A stretch of DNA of 64,000 nt. It comes from Hybos culiciformis. Taxonomy: Eukaryota > Arthropoda > Insecta > Diptera > Hybotidae. Shown one piece after another: positions 52,087-63,374 of the stretch (the first letter of the stretch is position 1; every line of letters starts with the position of its first letter). The stretch spans positions 86,695,936 through 86,759,935 of the forward strand of contig OZ023274.1 of the NCBI GenBank assembly GCA_964007475.1, read 5' to 3'. A model generated the notes under the pieces. The model saw only the letters and a program-made list of their open reading frames with translations, had not been told where the DNA came from and did no database searches. Both the position numbers and the translations under genes were made by a program.

Positions 52087-54227
52087 CATAAAGGAAGTAT
52101 AATATAGAGTAACTATGTCAAACAACTTTTTAAAATATCATTTTTATTTTTTTTCCTATTTTTTCAGACCCCCAAAACATATGTATACAAAAAAGCTTTT
52201 CTATTCTCTCTAATACTCATTAATTTTTTCAATTTTGAGGATGTTTAGTTTTAAAATTACACAACTTCTAAAAATTCGAATGTAGTTGTGCGAAAAATCA
52301 TAACTAATGAATGAATTAAAAAATATGATGTGTCTAAATATGTATTGTTGTGATGTGCTAATATCAATTTATTACATCAATGTTTTTTTTTTTTTAAACT
52401 AGTATTTTCGTCTTCATTGAAATTTATAAAATCCTTATCATATTATTTCAAATCAATAAATATATAAATTACAATTTAATTTTTACATTAATAAAGAGAT
52501 AATATGTCATAATATTTTATCTTCTTTGGATAAAATATTCTTAAACGATAGTGGGAGACATTGTTTTATTTTTTTTCGTGAATTTACGTTTAATTAGTTC
52601 GTTCTTTAAAATAACAGTGTTTTGCATTTAATGGTACATGTATATTAAAATATTTTGCATGAACTTTGTTTTAATTATTTAAATTTTTAAATTTTTATAA
52701 GGACATTAAGAAAATTATACCGGAATATTTTATTATTATTGAAAATTTATCAATTTAGATACGGAATTAAAATAAGTATAAATAATTTGAATAATATAAA
52801 GTAAAGTATTTATATTAATTTATTTTATATATTAATGAGTAGGTAGTCGCACTTTTTTTAATGGCCAACCTTCACGTAAATATTTTACTAATTCATGAAG
52901 TTAGAGCTCCATAAAAAGTAGTCGGCTATCTTCTATCGACCCCAATCATAAAAAAAACTTAAAAAAAAAACTAATGATGTCCTTGTATTCAAATCAGAAC
53001 AATTTTTTATCTCAAGAATTATGAGACTGATTTGGAAATATTTTATTTGAAAGCACTAAAAGATGATCTGTTTGAAATTAACAGATTTCATATAAAATTT
53101 ATTGATAACTATTTTGCTCAAAATGTTTATAAAAAAAAAATTTAACAAACAGTATACAATTACATTGCTGTTTGGACGCAACAAAATTATCAAAAAAATA
53201 TGATTTCTGGTTCACCGAAACAGACGAATGTTATGAACATAAATTTAAATTTTTGGAGTTTGTTATTAACACTTTTAATAATAAAAGGCTCAAAATTTAT
53301 AAAAGGGATATTATTACAAAGCTAAAGTATCCTTTCAAACCAAAATAAAAAAACAAAAAAATCATTATTCCAATGATATAAAATAATGTGAACATCGTCG
53401 GTCTCATGTAAAAATCACGAAACTGCAAAACCATGGTTTTGAGAAAATTGGTTTTGAAAATTTTTTTTTTCTTTTTTTGTAGTACGTTTTGGTACTTTCG
53501 GGAAAATAGAAATAGTCATTGCGGATAATTTATGAGAGCTTTCGTCTTTGAACATATCGTTGGTTTACAAGCAAAATTCACTAAGTACATTTTCCAAGAT
53601 TTTGATTTTTTGTACTAAATTAAGTCATTATAATGCCAACTTTATATGGGCAAAATCTTATAAGTCGTAAATTGATATTGTTGAGGTTTTTAGGCGGACA
53701 TTTATTGCACTAAGTCAATCGTGCTATTATAATACAATCAGAAATTCCTAAGTTGACTTAGTGAGTTTTAAAAGTTTGTTTTTTGACTTAGTGATTTCTG
53801 CTTTTAAACCGACGATATTCAAATTTTAGTTTTTTTTATGATTTTTGTACAATATTAGGTCAAAACGGCCAAACTAACAGTTTCGTGCTTTTTGCACGAG
53901 ACCGACGATATGTAAATAAACATGAAATAAAATGAATTTATTAATGCTTTCAAATATAATTTTTTTATTTACATTTATCTAACCCAATTTTTTTTTTATA
54001 GAGTACAAATACTAGTAAACATTAAATTACAATGATAATAAAGGAAATATTTTGTTTATTTTTAAAAGCTTTATATAAAAAATATTTTAAAAGCTATAAA
54101 GCTCTCTCGTTATAGCGATATATTCTAAACAAAAATAAAAGCTTGGGGGTCTGATCTAATTTTGTTTAACTTTTTTTATTCGAATTTTTTGTATGGGACT
54201 AGTTCCTCTATTTATACTTCCTTTATG
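52087..54227. mobile_element. second copy of the CATAAAGGAAGTATAA family, nested
   Basis: The ends read CATAAAGGAAGTATAATA and, inverted, CATAAAGGAAGTATAAATA. They are flanked by GTTATAC on both sides (52080-52086 and 54228-54234). The termini match those of the 3659-4278 element, but the interior differs and is much longer (2141 bp). No recognisable transposase; the interior is A/T-rich and itself carries the 53394-53909 element. Confidence 0.8.
53394..53909. mobile_element. innermost inverted-repeat element
   Basis: Its ends are inverted copies of about 32 bp starting ATCGTCGGTCTC and continuing to CACGAAACTG, with a few differences. It is about 516 bp long and no target duplication is evident. 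GACTTAGTG and its relatives recur inside (ACTAAGTACA, CTAAGTCAATC, TTGACTTAGTG). Confidence 0.7.
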
Positions 54228-54309
54228 GTTATACCCCAAAACCAAAAACCTTTCAAATTCTTCAGCAAAAACACCGCAAATACGAAAAAAAAATTTACTA
54301 GACAAAATT

Positions 54310-54540
54310 TTTTTTTATTATTCATTTAATTTTTTATTTATTTTTTTTTTATTTTTTTATTTTTTTTTTTCATTTTTTTTTTTTTTTCATTTTTTTTTTA
54401 TTTATTTTTTATTTTTTTTATTTTTTTATTTTTTTTTTTTATTTTTTTTTTTTTTTCATTTATTAATTTTATTATTTATGTTTCTATTTTTTTTATATAT
54501 TTTTTAAATTTTTTTATTTAATTTTTTTTTAATAATTTTT
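54310..54540. repeat. poly-T low-complexity tract
   Basis: About 230 bases that are almost only T with scattered A and C. The Phe-rich reading frame through it is an artefact. Confidence 0.9.
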
Positions 54541-54552
54541 TTTATGCCCGCT

Positions 54553-54618
54553 TGTAGCTTCGAACCACTGTCCTAAACATTGCAATCCATCAACTCTGCC
54601 ACTGAGCTATGAACTACA
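54553..54618 (-). pseudogene. tRNA-like remnant (A-box and B-box present)
   Basis: On the minus strand a 7-bp acceptor-like stem (TGTAGTT with AGCTACA) encloses TAGCTCAGTGGCAGAG (A-box) and GGTTCGA (B-box), with ATTGCAAT where a Cys anticodon loop could be. The anticodon stem does not pair and the 3' half of the T stem is missing, so it is not a working tRNA. It may be a tRNA pseudogene or the head of a tRNA-derived SINE. It lies in the right arm of the TA-flanked element. Confidence 0.5.
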
Positions 54619-55222
54619 TTTACGGCAATGTGTAAAATGAAAAATATAAGTTCTGTATGGATTGAAATTTTTGTTTCCCGTATTTAACGATAACGAACTT
54701 TTTTAACGAGTACTAAAAATGAAAAAAATTTTCGTAATAAGAAAATAAACGAAATTTACGTTACAAAAACGTAATTATTCATTATTTTTCGTTATCTTAA
54801 CGAGAATGTCATTAACGAACTTTTTTGACATAATGAGTACGAGCAAATTTTTTTCTGTGTATGTATTTTTTTCCATTTTATTCAAATAAATATTTTTTAA
54901 TGATGTAAGTATAGTTTCATTGTAAAAATTACAAACACATTTGTACCACATTCAATTAAATTTCACTGTATTCAACATTCTAATTACAATTAATATTTCG
55001 CTTATGTTTACTAAAAAAAACCTCTTCTTCAATATTATATCTTAAAAATAAAATTTATAACTTAATAATTAAATAGTTTGCAACAAAGATGAAAATAACA
55101 AAGCCTTCAGAATTTATTCTTCTAAATTATAAAACACCATAATCACCAGGAGAGGAGAGAGAAAAAAATAATAATAAACAGATAAATTTATACAGAATTT
55201 GGAAATTTTTTCCGATTTTCCC

Positions 55223-55488
55223 AATTGAGCCGTTTATTTTGAAAGTGGTTTAAGTCTATTTGTTCTCGTATTGAGATTTTTATGGTTCTGTGTTTGAATT
55301 GATTTAAAAATACATATTAATATTTCCATAAGCTAATTTTCAAGTGTCAAAATCAAAGCGGTTTTAATGATACTAGACCCAAATTGTTTATAAATAAAAA
55401 GAATATATACTATTGTGCTTATTGTTATCATTAACTATTTTTTTTTGAAAAATGGACTTAAACCACTTTCAAAATAAACGGCTCAATT
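55223..55488. mobile_element. 266-bp MITE with inverted repeats of about 38 bp
   Basis: AATTGAGCCGTTTATTTTG at the left is repeated inverted at the right, and the similarity continues through AAAGTGGTTTAAGTCYATTT. If the AATT at each end is a target duplication, the element proper starts GAGCCGTTT. No coding capacity. Confidence 0.82.
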
Positions 55489-56512
55489 AATTTTCTTATA
55501 AGTTATAAACTATATGACGCTATAAGATCAATTTGATTTCTTATATGTAGTTCACTTCATAACCACATTACATTGACGAAATATGCTTTTGTTTAGATGT
55601 TGAATTGGTTTTGAAATAAATTTTGATGCAAACAATTTTAGTTATCATTCTTTCTCTAACGAGTTTATAGTTTTTTGTTAAATAAAAATTAATTAATTGT
55701 TTCCAGTTCCCAAATAATAATGAATGTCTTCCAACTGTGTTCAATCCCATAAAAAAAATCAGTGATTTTGTACATACCTACATCTACTTAAGTTTTTTAT
55801 GTTATAAGCTTTCTAATTTAAGTGTTTTACGTTTTATGTGCTCAGAAAATGTATTTTATGATATTATTATGTTGTTGGTATGTACACATAACACATGTAT
55901 AAATATTAATGTGTGCATTTTGTTTAATTAAATTTTATTATCCCGTTTTGTAATTTAGCATAATACAGAAAAGAATGAAGTGCTATAATTAACACAAATC
56001 CTTCAAAATCTTTAATTAATGCTTTCTCATAAGGATAATTTTTGTTAACAAAAACAAAAAGTTAATTCCATGTAAAAATATATAGAATATACTTTTTATT
56101 GTTTTTAATTTCAACTCTTACGATGATTGATATATTAGAGAAAAAATGAGTTATGTTGAAAAAGAATCAGAAAAAAAAGAATAATTTATTTAAATAATGA
56201 ATAAATTTAATTAGATTTACGCGAAAAGTTTTATTTATTTTTTATTCATACAGAATTAAGTCCTTGAAGGAATATTTAAATATATCCTCAAAGTCATAGG
56301 GTGGTGTGAATGGAATAAGATTTTTAGAGAAAATGGAAAATATGTGCGTCTAATGTTTAAAATAGAGATCAATTGCTTTATATTTAATACATGAAAAAAT
56401 AATAAGAAAAAAGAAGTTAAATTATATGTAATATCAAATTCATTGAATTTTTTAATTGACTTTTAATTTCCGTTAAAAATTTAAAAGACAGTGTCTGTCT
56501 TGAAACGCTTAC
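55489..56512. other. A/T-rich sequence
   Basis: Nothing recognisable apart from chance ORFs. Confidence 0.4.
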
Positions 56513-56621
56513 AACTAAAAATAAACCACTATCCGTGTATAACCGTTCGAATAGAGAAAAATGGTCGAACATGTTCACTTCCACCTCTGCTAAAGGATTA
56601 GATTCTACGAGTTTTAGAATT
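56513..56621 (-). CDS. candidate internal exon, possibly leucine-rich-repeat-like
   Basis: Minus strand: one base plus 36 codons between CTTAG and GTT|GTAAGC. The peptide reads ILKLVESNPLAEVEVNMFD then HFSLFERLYTDSGLFLV. The spacing of hydrophobic residues around NPL and MFDHFSLFERL is reminiscent of a leucine-rich repeat, but one unit is not proof. The frame is open beyond both borders (about 70 codons in all), and the opposite strand is also open, so coding is uncertain. It ends in phase 0, compatible with the 43093-43192 candidate. Base composition is clearly less A/T-rich than its surroundings. Confidence 0.28.
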
Positions 56622-57245
56622 CTAAGATGTCAACCGAACAGGAGTCTTAATAATTTTTGAAATAAATTTTATATAATATATAAGTAGGTAATTTTAGTTT
56701 TTTTTTAAGTTTTACTGGATTTTGATTAAAACTAGTATTTGAATAAACGGATGACAATTATACAATTATAAAAAAATTGTTTGCCCCGATTGTCTCCAAG
56801 GATTTGGACTTGGGGCTAAAAATGCATTTCGATGAAAATTGGTATACCTATACATGAATAGAGAAATAATTAAAAAGAAATTGCCGAAAAATATAATAAT
56901 GGAAATTTTCAAAAAGACCAATGTTACTTATGTATATATTTTTATCCTAAATGGATATATGTAGAAATAAAGTGTTGAAAAAGGAATTGGAACTTTGATT
57001 GTCGAAATAATTTGTTTTGAATGATAAGATCCTGTGCGTATAGGGCTTAAAATTTTAGCGTAATTAAAATTATATTTATAACTTTGTCTATATACACATG
57101 TATTACTATTTTCAAAAAGGTCATTATTTGAACCTCATATCGCAGTTTATGTTATTTCGAAATAGAAATATTTTTCAAATAATATTCTATTTTTTTTTTT
57201 TTTTTTTTTACTCAATTAAATATTTGATTTTAGGTTTAATGCTGG
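56622..57245. other. A/T-rich sequence without recognised feature
   Basis: No repeat pair or convincing reading frame was seen. Confidence 0.4.
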
Positions 57246-57330
57246 CCATACACGGTCCAACTTGGTTGTACAACATGTTGACAACATGGCAAGTTGTATC
57301 GTGTGTGGGCAAGTTGGCAACTTGTTGGCC
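57246..57330. repeat. short G/C-richer inverted-repeat block
   Basis: CCATACACGGTCCAACTTG (57246-57264) is matched inverted at 57290-57308 (16 of 19). A further small palindrome, CAAGTTGGCAACTTG, lies at 57310-57324. It is probably a fragment of a hairpin-forming repeat. The overlapping ORFs are by-products. Confidence 0.7.
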
Positions 57331-60300
57331 GACCAATTTGATACAATATGATATTGAATTTTTGCGTTATACATATATAGTTCAATTGACTGATGAAGTA
57401 TATAAAGATTTTTTTTGATTTAATCATTCATTTAATGTTATATAAATAACAGTAATTTTTTTTTTTTTTTAATCTTATAATATTATGTTCCGTTCTGACT
57501 TTATCAGAAATATATTATGTTATGAAAATTTTCATTTTTCATATTTTTTTTATTTTCCTACATATTATTACACCATATGATTTTTTTTTTTTTTGACAGT
57601 AGTTAAATCAAATTTACATTTTAACATCGAACACAAGAAGACATGTTAGAGGAGTTTCTTTCTTTCACATAATAAAAATTCTTTTTTTCTCACATTATAT
57701 TTCTATATGAATGCCACTTATTTTTAATGTTATCTAAGTGTTGTATAAGAAATTTATGTTTAACTCTTAAAAATAGAAAAATATAATTTCCTAAAATATA
57801 TATCTACAAGTTTACATACTAAAAAGACATGCATAACTACAAAATTTACAAATATACAAAATTTAATTCGTTTGCTGCACAGAACTGCTTCAGTTAAGTA
57901 AAACCTAATTAGACTTTTTGAAAAAAGAAAAATATAGAAAGAAAAGAGATTAAAATTACTAGTGGTTTATTTGTAAACCTGATTCATTAGAATTACATAA
58001 ATATTTATTTTAAAATCTTCGTAAAGCATAAAGAAATAAAATTTTGTTTAATTTAACATAAAAAAAAAAAAAATTAATTTTATGAAATGCGTTTTTTTTT
58101 CCCATTTTGTGTTGGTTTTCAACTTTATCTAGTTCCTAGTCCTCTATCATTTTTAACAAATAAATTTGACTTCTATTGAAATTCGGGTATTTGCCATGAA
58201 CAGGGATTATTGAATATATATATAATTTGACTAAAACAGGAAGTAATAATCGGTTATTTTTGGTTACAAATTCGAACTTTATCACATTTAAAATCTGCAT
58301 TGAATTACCAAGTTAAGGCACTGAATTTTTTAATTTTTACCACTATGTATAGTTATTCACATTTATTTGTTTTCGCATAAGAGGAAAGTTCAAAATTTCT
58401 TTATTTTCTAAATTTAATACCAAACTTGAGTTTAGTGAGTATAAATTATTTAAATGAAAAAATAAAAACTAATTTTTCTTGGCAAATTAAAATAAATAGT
58501 ATGCACAACAGCAGCACGACTATATAATACATATTATTCCTATGTAAATTGAAAAAAAAAAAAAACATTGTGTGGAAAAGCATTTATTTGATTAAGGAAT
58601 ACCATTTCCGCAGTTCTTTTACATGTTTCTCATGAAAATGAAGAAAAATAAAAAACATAATTTTAATTAAGGGAAAAAAAATGTATGTACATTCATTAAA
58701 AAAATTACAATTTATTATGCTTTTATTTTCATTTTCAGAAAAAAAAAAAAAATCTTTACACAGAAAATACTTAAACTATTTTTTAAGGCCTGAAATGAAA
58801 CAGGGCATTCAAATAATTTTCTCTAGTTGATTTCATAAAAATTAATATTCATCACGACATGGTTATCAAAAAAAAATAGTCGTAATCAATGATGGAAATG
58901 GAACCGCGCAGTTATTAATTCGGCAGTAAGCAAAAATTTCTTAGGCCGTGCAGAACTAACACTTTTTAATGAATGAATAAATGAAATTTTTTATCATCCT
59001 TGAAGTTATAGTAAAAATCAGTAAAAATATGTTTAAGTATAATGTCAAAAATATTCTAAATAGATAATAAGTTTGAAAATTTTAATATATACAAATAAGT
59101 GAATCAAAAATATTGAATTTTGCGTTTTTTTTTTGTAGGTATGTGTTATATGCATTTAAATTTTACTATAAAACTCGATGGACGGTTGTAATGCAACTCG
59201 CGGTTTTTAATTAAACCAGGTTATTTATTAAACCACTATAGCTTTAACGTAATATTAATGTGTATTAATTAAAAAAAAAAAGGAAGTTCTTTTTACATAT
59301 TCATTTTAAGGTAAAAAAAACTAAAAGAATAAATGTCATTGCACTAAAATTTAATTCATATAAAAATAAAAAAAAATTTATGCATAGAAAAACATTTTTT
59401 AAGGAAATAAAACTATTGTCTTTTTCTTTAATGAGTGTGGAAATGTTTGTTTGATATCTACATATTTTTTTTTTCTTCTTTATTTCCATTTCATTCAGTT
59501 GTTATATTACAAATGTCATGCTGTTTTCATGTTTTGAAATGGAAACCAGGAAGTCTGAGAGATAAGGAAATTTTAATATAATACGAAGAGCACTTAATTT
59601 TAAAGAAATTTCTTTTTATTATCATGACGTGGTAATTGGATTTAAGAATATTTCTAATAATTTATTATAATTATACTTAAGTCTATCTAATTTAAAATGA
59701 ATTTAAAATTAAAATATTATAAATGAATTTTTTGTTCATTTAATGTACTTAGGTACCAAGAATACTAAAAAAGAATACTAAAAAGATTATCAGTTTCATA
59801 CAACTTTTTTTTTGTACTTGTATTTGAAGGGGTTAGTAAATCAGAATAAAATACTATTAATATACTTAGCAATATTTCGAAAGTATTTTATTTGTTTTAC
59901 TAGCACCTGCAAATAAAAATACCAAAAAAAAACGAAAAAATGTTGTATGAAAGTAGCGATCTTTGTGTGTTCTTAATCAATGGTATCAATTAATACGGAG
60001 AATTATAGAGGTTATGAAATAATTTCTTTAAAAACAATATTAAGACAATAATAAAATTGTTTAATTCAATAAAAATTTGCTTTTTTTTTCAATTGAATTT
60101 CGCTAGATTAAAACGTTTTAATAGAAAATTGTGAATAATATTTTGCATGTTATATTAGTTGGTTTTAAGCAGCTTTTTCGTGACATTTGGTAGACTACTT
60201 TTGGCGCTGTACAGTTTGTTCGACGTTTCACCAATTTCAAACATATTCAATTCAATTTGTAAATTTTGTTTAATTTTTTTAAATAAATACTAGGCTACAG

Positions 60301-62060
60301 CGAAACAACGTTCGCGCTGAGATTGGATAGTGTATATATATAAAATAACTGTTGAAGTTTAAATCAAAAATTTGGATTTTATTCTAGGGAAACGAGAAAC
60401 CTACAGAAGTACAGAATGTTGATTTCGAAGGTCTCCAAAAATATTTAGGGCTCCAAATATGATATGCGTTAAATAGTGTTTAGAAAGTTATTATATGAAT
60501 ACAGTGACAGAGAGTCTATCGATAAGTTTATAATTTTGAATTATACTTAATAAAATTTTCTTCCCCACATGGTGTGATGTAGTTTCTTGAAATTGTCTTA
60601 AAATAATAGTAAAAAAACCTTGATTAAAAAAAAATTTGTGATAACAATTCACGCATTTTTTTAATTATTTATTTAATACTTTTTTTTTTTTCATAAACAT
60701 TACACTTCCATGAATTCATATAAAAAATAAAAATTTGATAAAGAAATTCATTAAAATTTCATCACAACATAAAAAGCAAGCAGAGTAGCAAATAAGAAAA
60801 AAAATACCAGCGCGGCGCCGTGAAAAAATGCTTTCGAAATTATTACTTTGACAGATAGTTAGTCGTAAAATATGTGAAATCATTTTTTAAGAAAAATTTA
60901 TACTTTTTTATATAATTCTCTCTGTGAATGTACATTCAAAAGCAGATTTTAATTATTTTCTATTTCAGAAATCATAACCAATAATTGTTATAATTATTGT
61001 GCGAGATTTCAGAAAATTCTGGTGACAACACACACTCACTTCATTCGTTTTAAACACCCAGTCACTTCATCATTTTCAAAAATATTCTTAATTGGAAAAA
61101 TTAAGTAGAAAACAAAAATTTTTGGTAGCAATAATTTTAAAGAAATGTTTTAAACATAACATTATCTGACAAATTTTATTTTATTTTTACTCTTTTCAAG
61201 GTTAAGAGCTATCAAAATTGATAACTAATGTATATATGTAGGTAACAAAAAGATGATACATTTGGCATTTGTATTTTAAATTATATTTTAACAGTTTTTT
61301 TTAAATCTTGTCACTGTAAAGATTAATTTAATGGAAATAAAAAATATTATATTTCAAATAATAATTGTAACATTTTCGGTAAAAATGTGTTAATAAATTT
61401 ATTAATTATTTTTTTTCTTTCAAAATATTTAGTATTTAGATTTTTAATATATAATAATACTGAAAAAAAAAAAATATTACCGATAATAATAAATTATGCA
61501 ATATTTACTTTATCTGGCAGGATAAATATTATTTTCTACAATGATGGCAGCACATTTATAAAATAGAATCAACGTAAAACGTCTAACGAAATTAAATTGA
61601 ATATTTTATTAAATAATAAATGAGATAAAAATAATATGTTAAATTATTAAGACACAGGATATATAAATACACACACAATTTTTAATCATACTTAACTTTT
61701 TTAAAAATCCAAGAATGTGAGAAAAAAAAAAAAGATGACGTTAGATAAATTGAAAATGTATAACGCATAAAATCTAGTGAAACTTTTGCTTTAATATTAC
61801 ATATTCCACATGAATCATATATATCAATTAGACCTATTACAATATTGCAACTTTTTCTTATTGCTAGATAAATTTTTCCAGCTTTATAAAAAAGCGGAAC
61901 GCATATTATATTTGTGTATTTGTTTTTTTTTTTGTAGACTTAATATCAATTTTGCTTTCAAATTTAAAAGTTATGTGTGCCCTTATATATTTAGAATTAG
62001 AAAATTCATACCTGACATTCGTTATACTACTAAAGCATTATAATTTTCTTTTTAATTAAG
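57331..62060. other. A/T-rich region upstream of the ACE-like gene
   Basis: It should contain the missing 5' exon (signal peptide) and promoter of the ACE-like gene, but none could be picked out with confidence. The dispersed repeat shared with 30325-30362 lies at 60282-60316. A short minus-strand ORF near 60160-60250 is of unknown meaning. Confidence 0.4.
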
Positions 62061-62592
62061 TTACTACATAATGGCCTTGCGACTCAATATACACCAGAGC
62101 TGATACTTCAGCATATGAATAATCAACTCAAAGATTTGTATACTGATTTGCACATGCTGACACAGACGAAGTCTGTAACAGAATTGAGCAATGATCTTGA
62201 ACTGAATTTAATTACAACAAGCATTGCTAATTTAACTTTGGAGGCAAAAAATATGAGCGATTATCAGTACCGCCATGATTATTTGCAAAAACAATTTCAA
62301 AATATTAAAAATTCTGGTTTCTTATTGGTATTGGGTTCAGAATATTATAGTAAAGTTAATCCACTAATTGATGAAATGAAAGGGCCAGCAGAACGTAATA
62401 TTTTGTGCAATTTTGAACAGAATACATCTTGTAATATTAATTTAAAAAAGAATATTTTACCTAATTTGAATTACAACGAAAAAGTTGAAAAACTTAAACA
62501 TTATTGGATTGAATATCGTAGTAAAACTAAGCAAAATCGAGGAGCATTTAATCAATATGTTGAATATATTAAAAAAGCAGCTGACCTTAAAC
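62061..62592 (+). CDS. ACE-like M2 peptidase homologue, first visible exon
   Basis: The exon begins after a pyrimidine-rich tract ending TTAAG and ends AAAC|GTAAGA in phase 1. It encodes 177 residues in which the segment GSEYYSKVNPLIDEMKG...NILCNFEQNTSC...EYRSKTKQNRGAFNQYVEYIKKAADLK follows the order of ACE family members. There, a KILLDMETTYSVATVC-like part is followed by [29 protein letters not shown]. The start before LLHNGLATQY is set by the acceptor. The ATG at 62115 is internal, not the true start: the frame is open upstream, and a signal peptide exon is missing. The protein is probably secreted or membrane-attached. It is one of four exons seen, together about 490 residues of a family that is usually around 600. 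Confidence 0.82.
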
Positions 62593-62869
62593 GTAAGATA
62601 AGAATAAAAATATTATTTGTTCTGTTTGAATGGTTTTGTCAAATATTCTATTTTATTTGCATTTACAAATTTTTAATAATTTTTTAATACACTAGCGTTA
62701 AGGATTTAAGATTTCATCACAGACAAATATAAAAGTATAATAATGCATATTATATTTATCTGTGGTTTAATTTCGAAATTTTATTTATTTATGCACCCTA
62801 CATATATTGTGATTGCAAGAAAGAACGTAGCACTCGTTAAATATGTAATGCTTCATTTTTTTCCCATAG

Positions 62870-63251
62870 GTGTAAGTCCAATGGAGCTGTGGTATGAAAA
62901 ATATAATGGACAAACTGATACAATTAGCCATACATGGAGTTTAATGGAACAAACTAAAGATTTTTATAAAAAGCTTTTCACAGTGCTGCGTTTCCAATTT
63001 AATAAGCGTTATTCAAATTCAGTTGTAACTCTTGAATCAACGATTCCACATCATTTAATGGAAATTTTATTTTACGAATCGCGAACAAAATTATCAGATT
63101 ACTTGCAATGGTTTCCAACAGACACACATATAGACGTTAAAAAGCCTATTACCAATAATTATGCAAGTAAACATGAAGCTTTTCTAAAAGCTGATAAATT
63201 TTATACAGATATGGGATTTAGACCACTGCTTAATAAGAGTAGCATACACAG
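62870..63251 (+). CDS. ACE-like M2 peptidase homologue, second visible exon
   Basis: The acceptor is TTTTTTCCCATAG and the donor CACAG|GTAATT. Phases are 1 at entry and 2 at exit, both matching the neighbours. VSPMELWYEKY corresponds to the ACE region around GDSWRSMYE. STIPHHLMEILFYESRTKL corresponds to the hallmark GPIPAHLLGNMWAQTW segment, whose Trp residues are lost here. EAFLKADKFYTDMGFRPL corresponds to the MFKEADDFFTSLGL part. This diagnostic alignment makes the family assignment firm. The intron before it is 277 nt and the one after 123 nt. Confidence 0.9.
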
Positions 63252-63374
63252 GTAATTTAAGAATATTTTTCAATTTCCCACATTTTTTTACTTTCAAAAA
63301 ATAAGTTTAATATGTAATAAAAGTTTGATAAAATTATATGTAAAACAACTAAAAAGTAAATTTTTCAATAATAG

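Larger units (their letters stand above)
51959..54859. mobile_element. outer element of a three-level nest, TA-flanked, identical 24-bp inverted ends
   Basis: The first and last 24 bases (51959-51982 and 54836-54859) are exact inverted copies starting CACAGAAAAAAATTTGCTCG. Both flanks are TA, suggesting a Tc1/mariner-like or similar TA-targeting element. The subterminal regions are rich in AACGAAC and GTTCGTT motifs. Only about 130 bp on the left and 630 bp on the right belong to this element; the rest is the insertion at 52087-54227. No transposase was seen. Confidence 0.8.

Noticed and set aside
54193..54507. 104-residue Phe-rich ORF
   Set aside because: It runs from a MITE arm into a poly-T tract; the composition is that of low-complexity DNA.
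56460..56660. Plus-strand open frame of about 66 codons
   Set aside because: No start or splice context was convincing, and the minus-strand reading over the same interval looks more protein-like.
57098..57427. ORFs over 57098-57418 plus and 57236-57427 minus
   Set aside because: Both are produced by the inverted-repeat block at 57246-57330 and A/T-rich flanks; no domain features.
60160..60250. Minus-strand 29-codon ORF starting MFEIGETSNKLYSAK
   Set aside because: Short, with no splice sites or family resemblance, and next to a dispersed repeat; probably chance or transposon debris.
61810..62043. 77-residue plus-strand ORF just before the ACE-like gene as its N-terminal exon
   Set aside because: The peptide does not resemble an ACE N-terminus or a clean signal peptide, and the frame closes before the acceptor at 62060.
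62115..62117. ATG at 62115 as the true start of the ACE-like gene
   Set aside because: The frame is open upstream to a good splice acceptor, and the family needs a signal peptide that is not encoded after this ATG.
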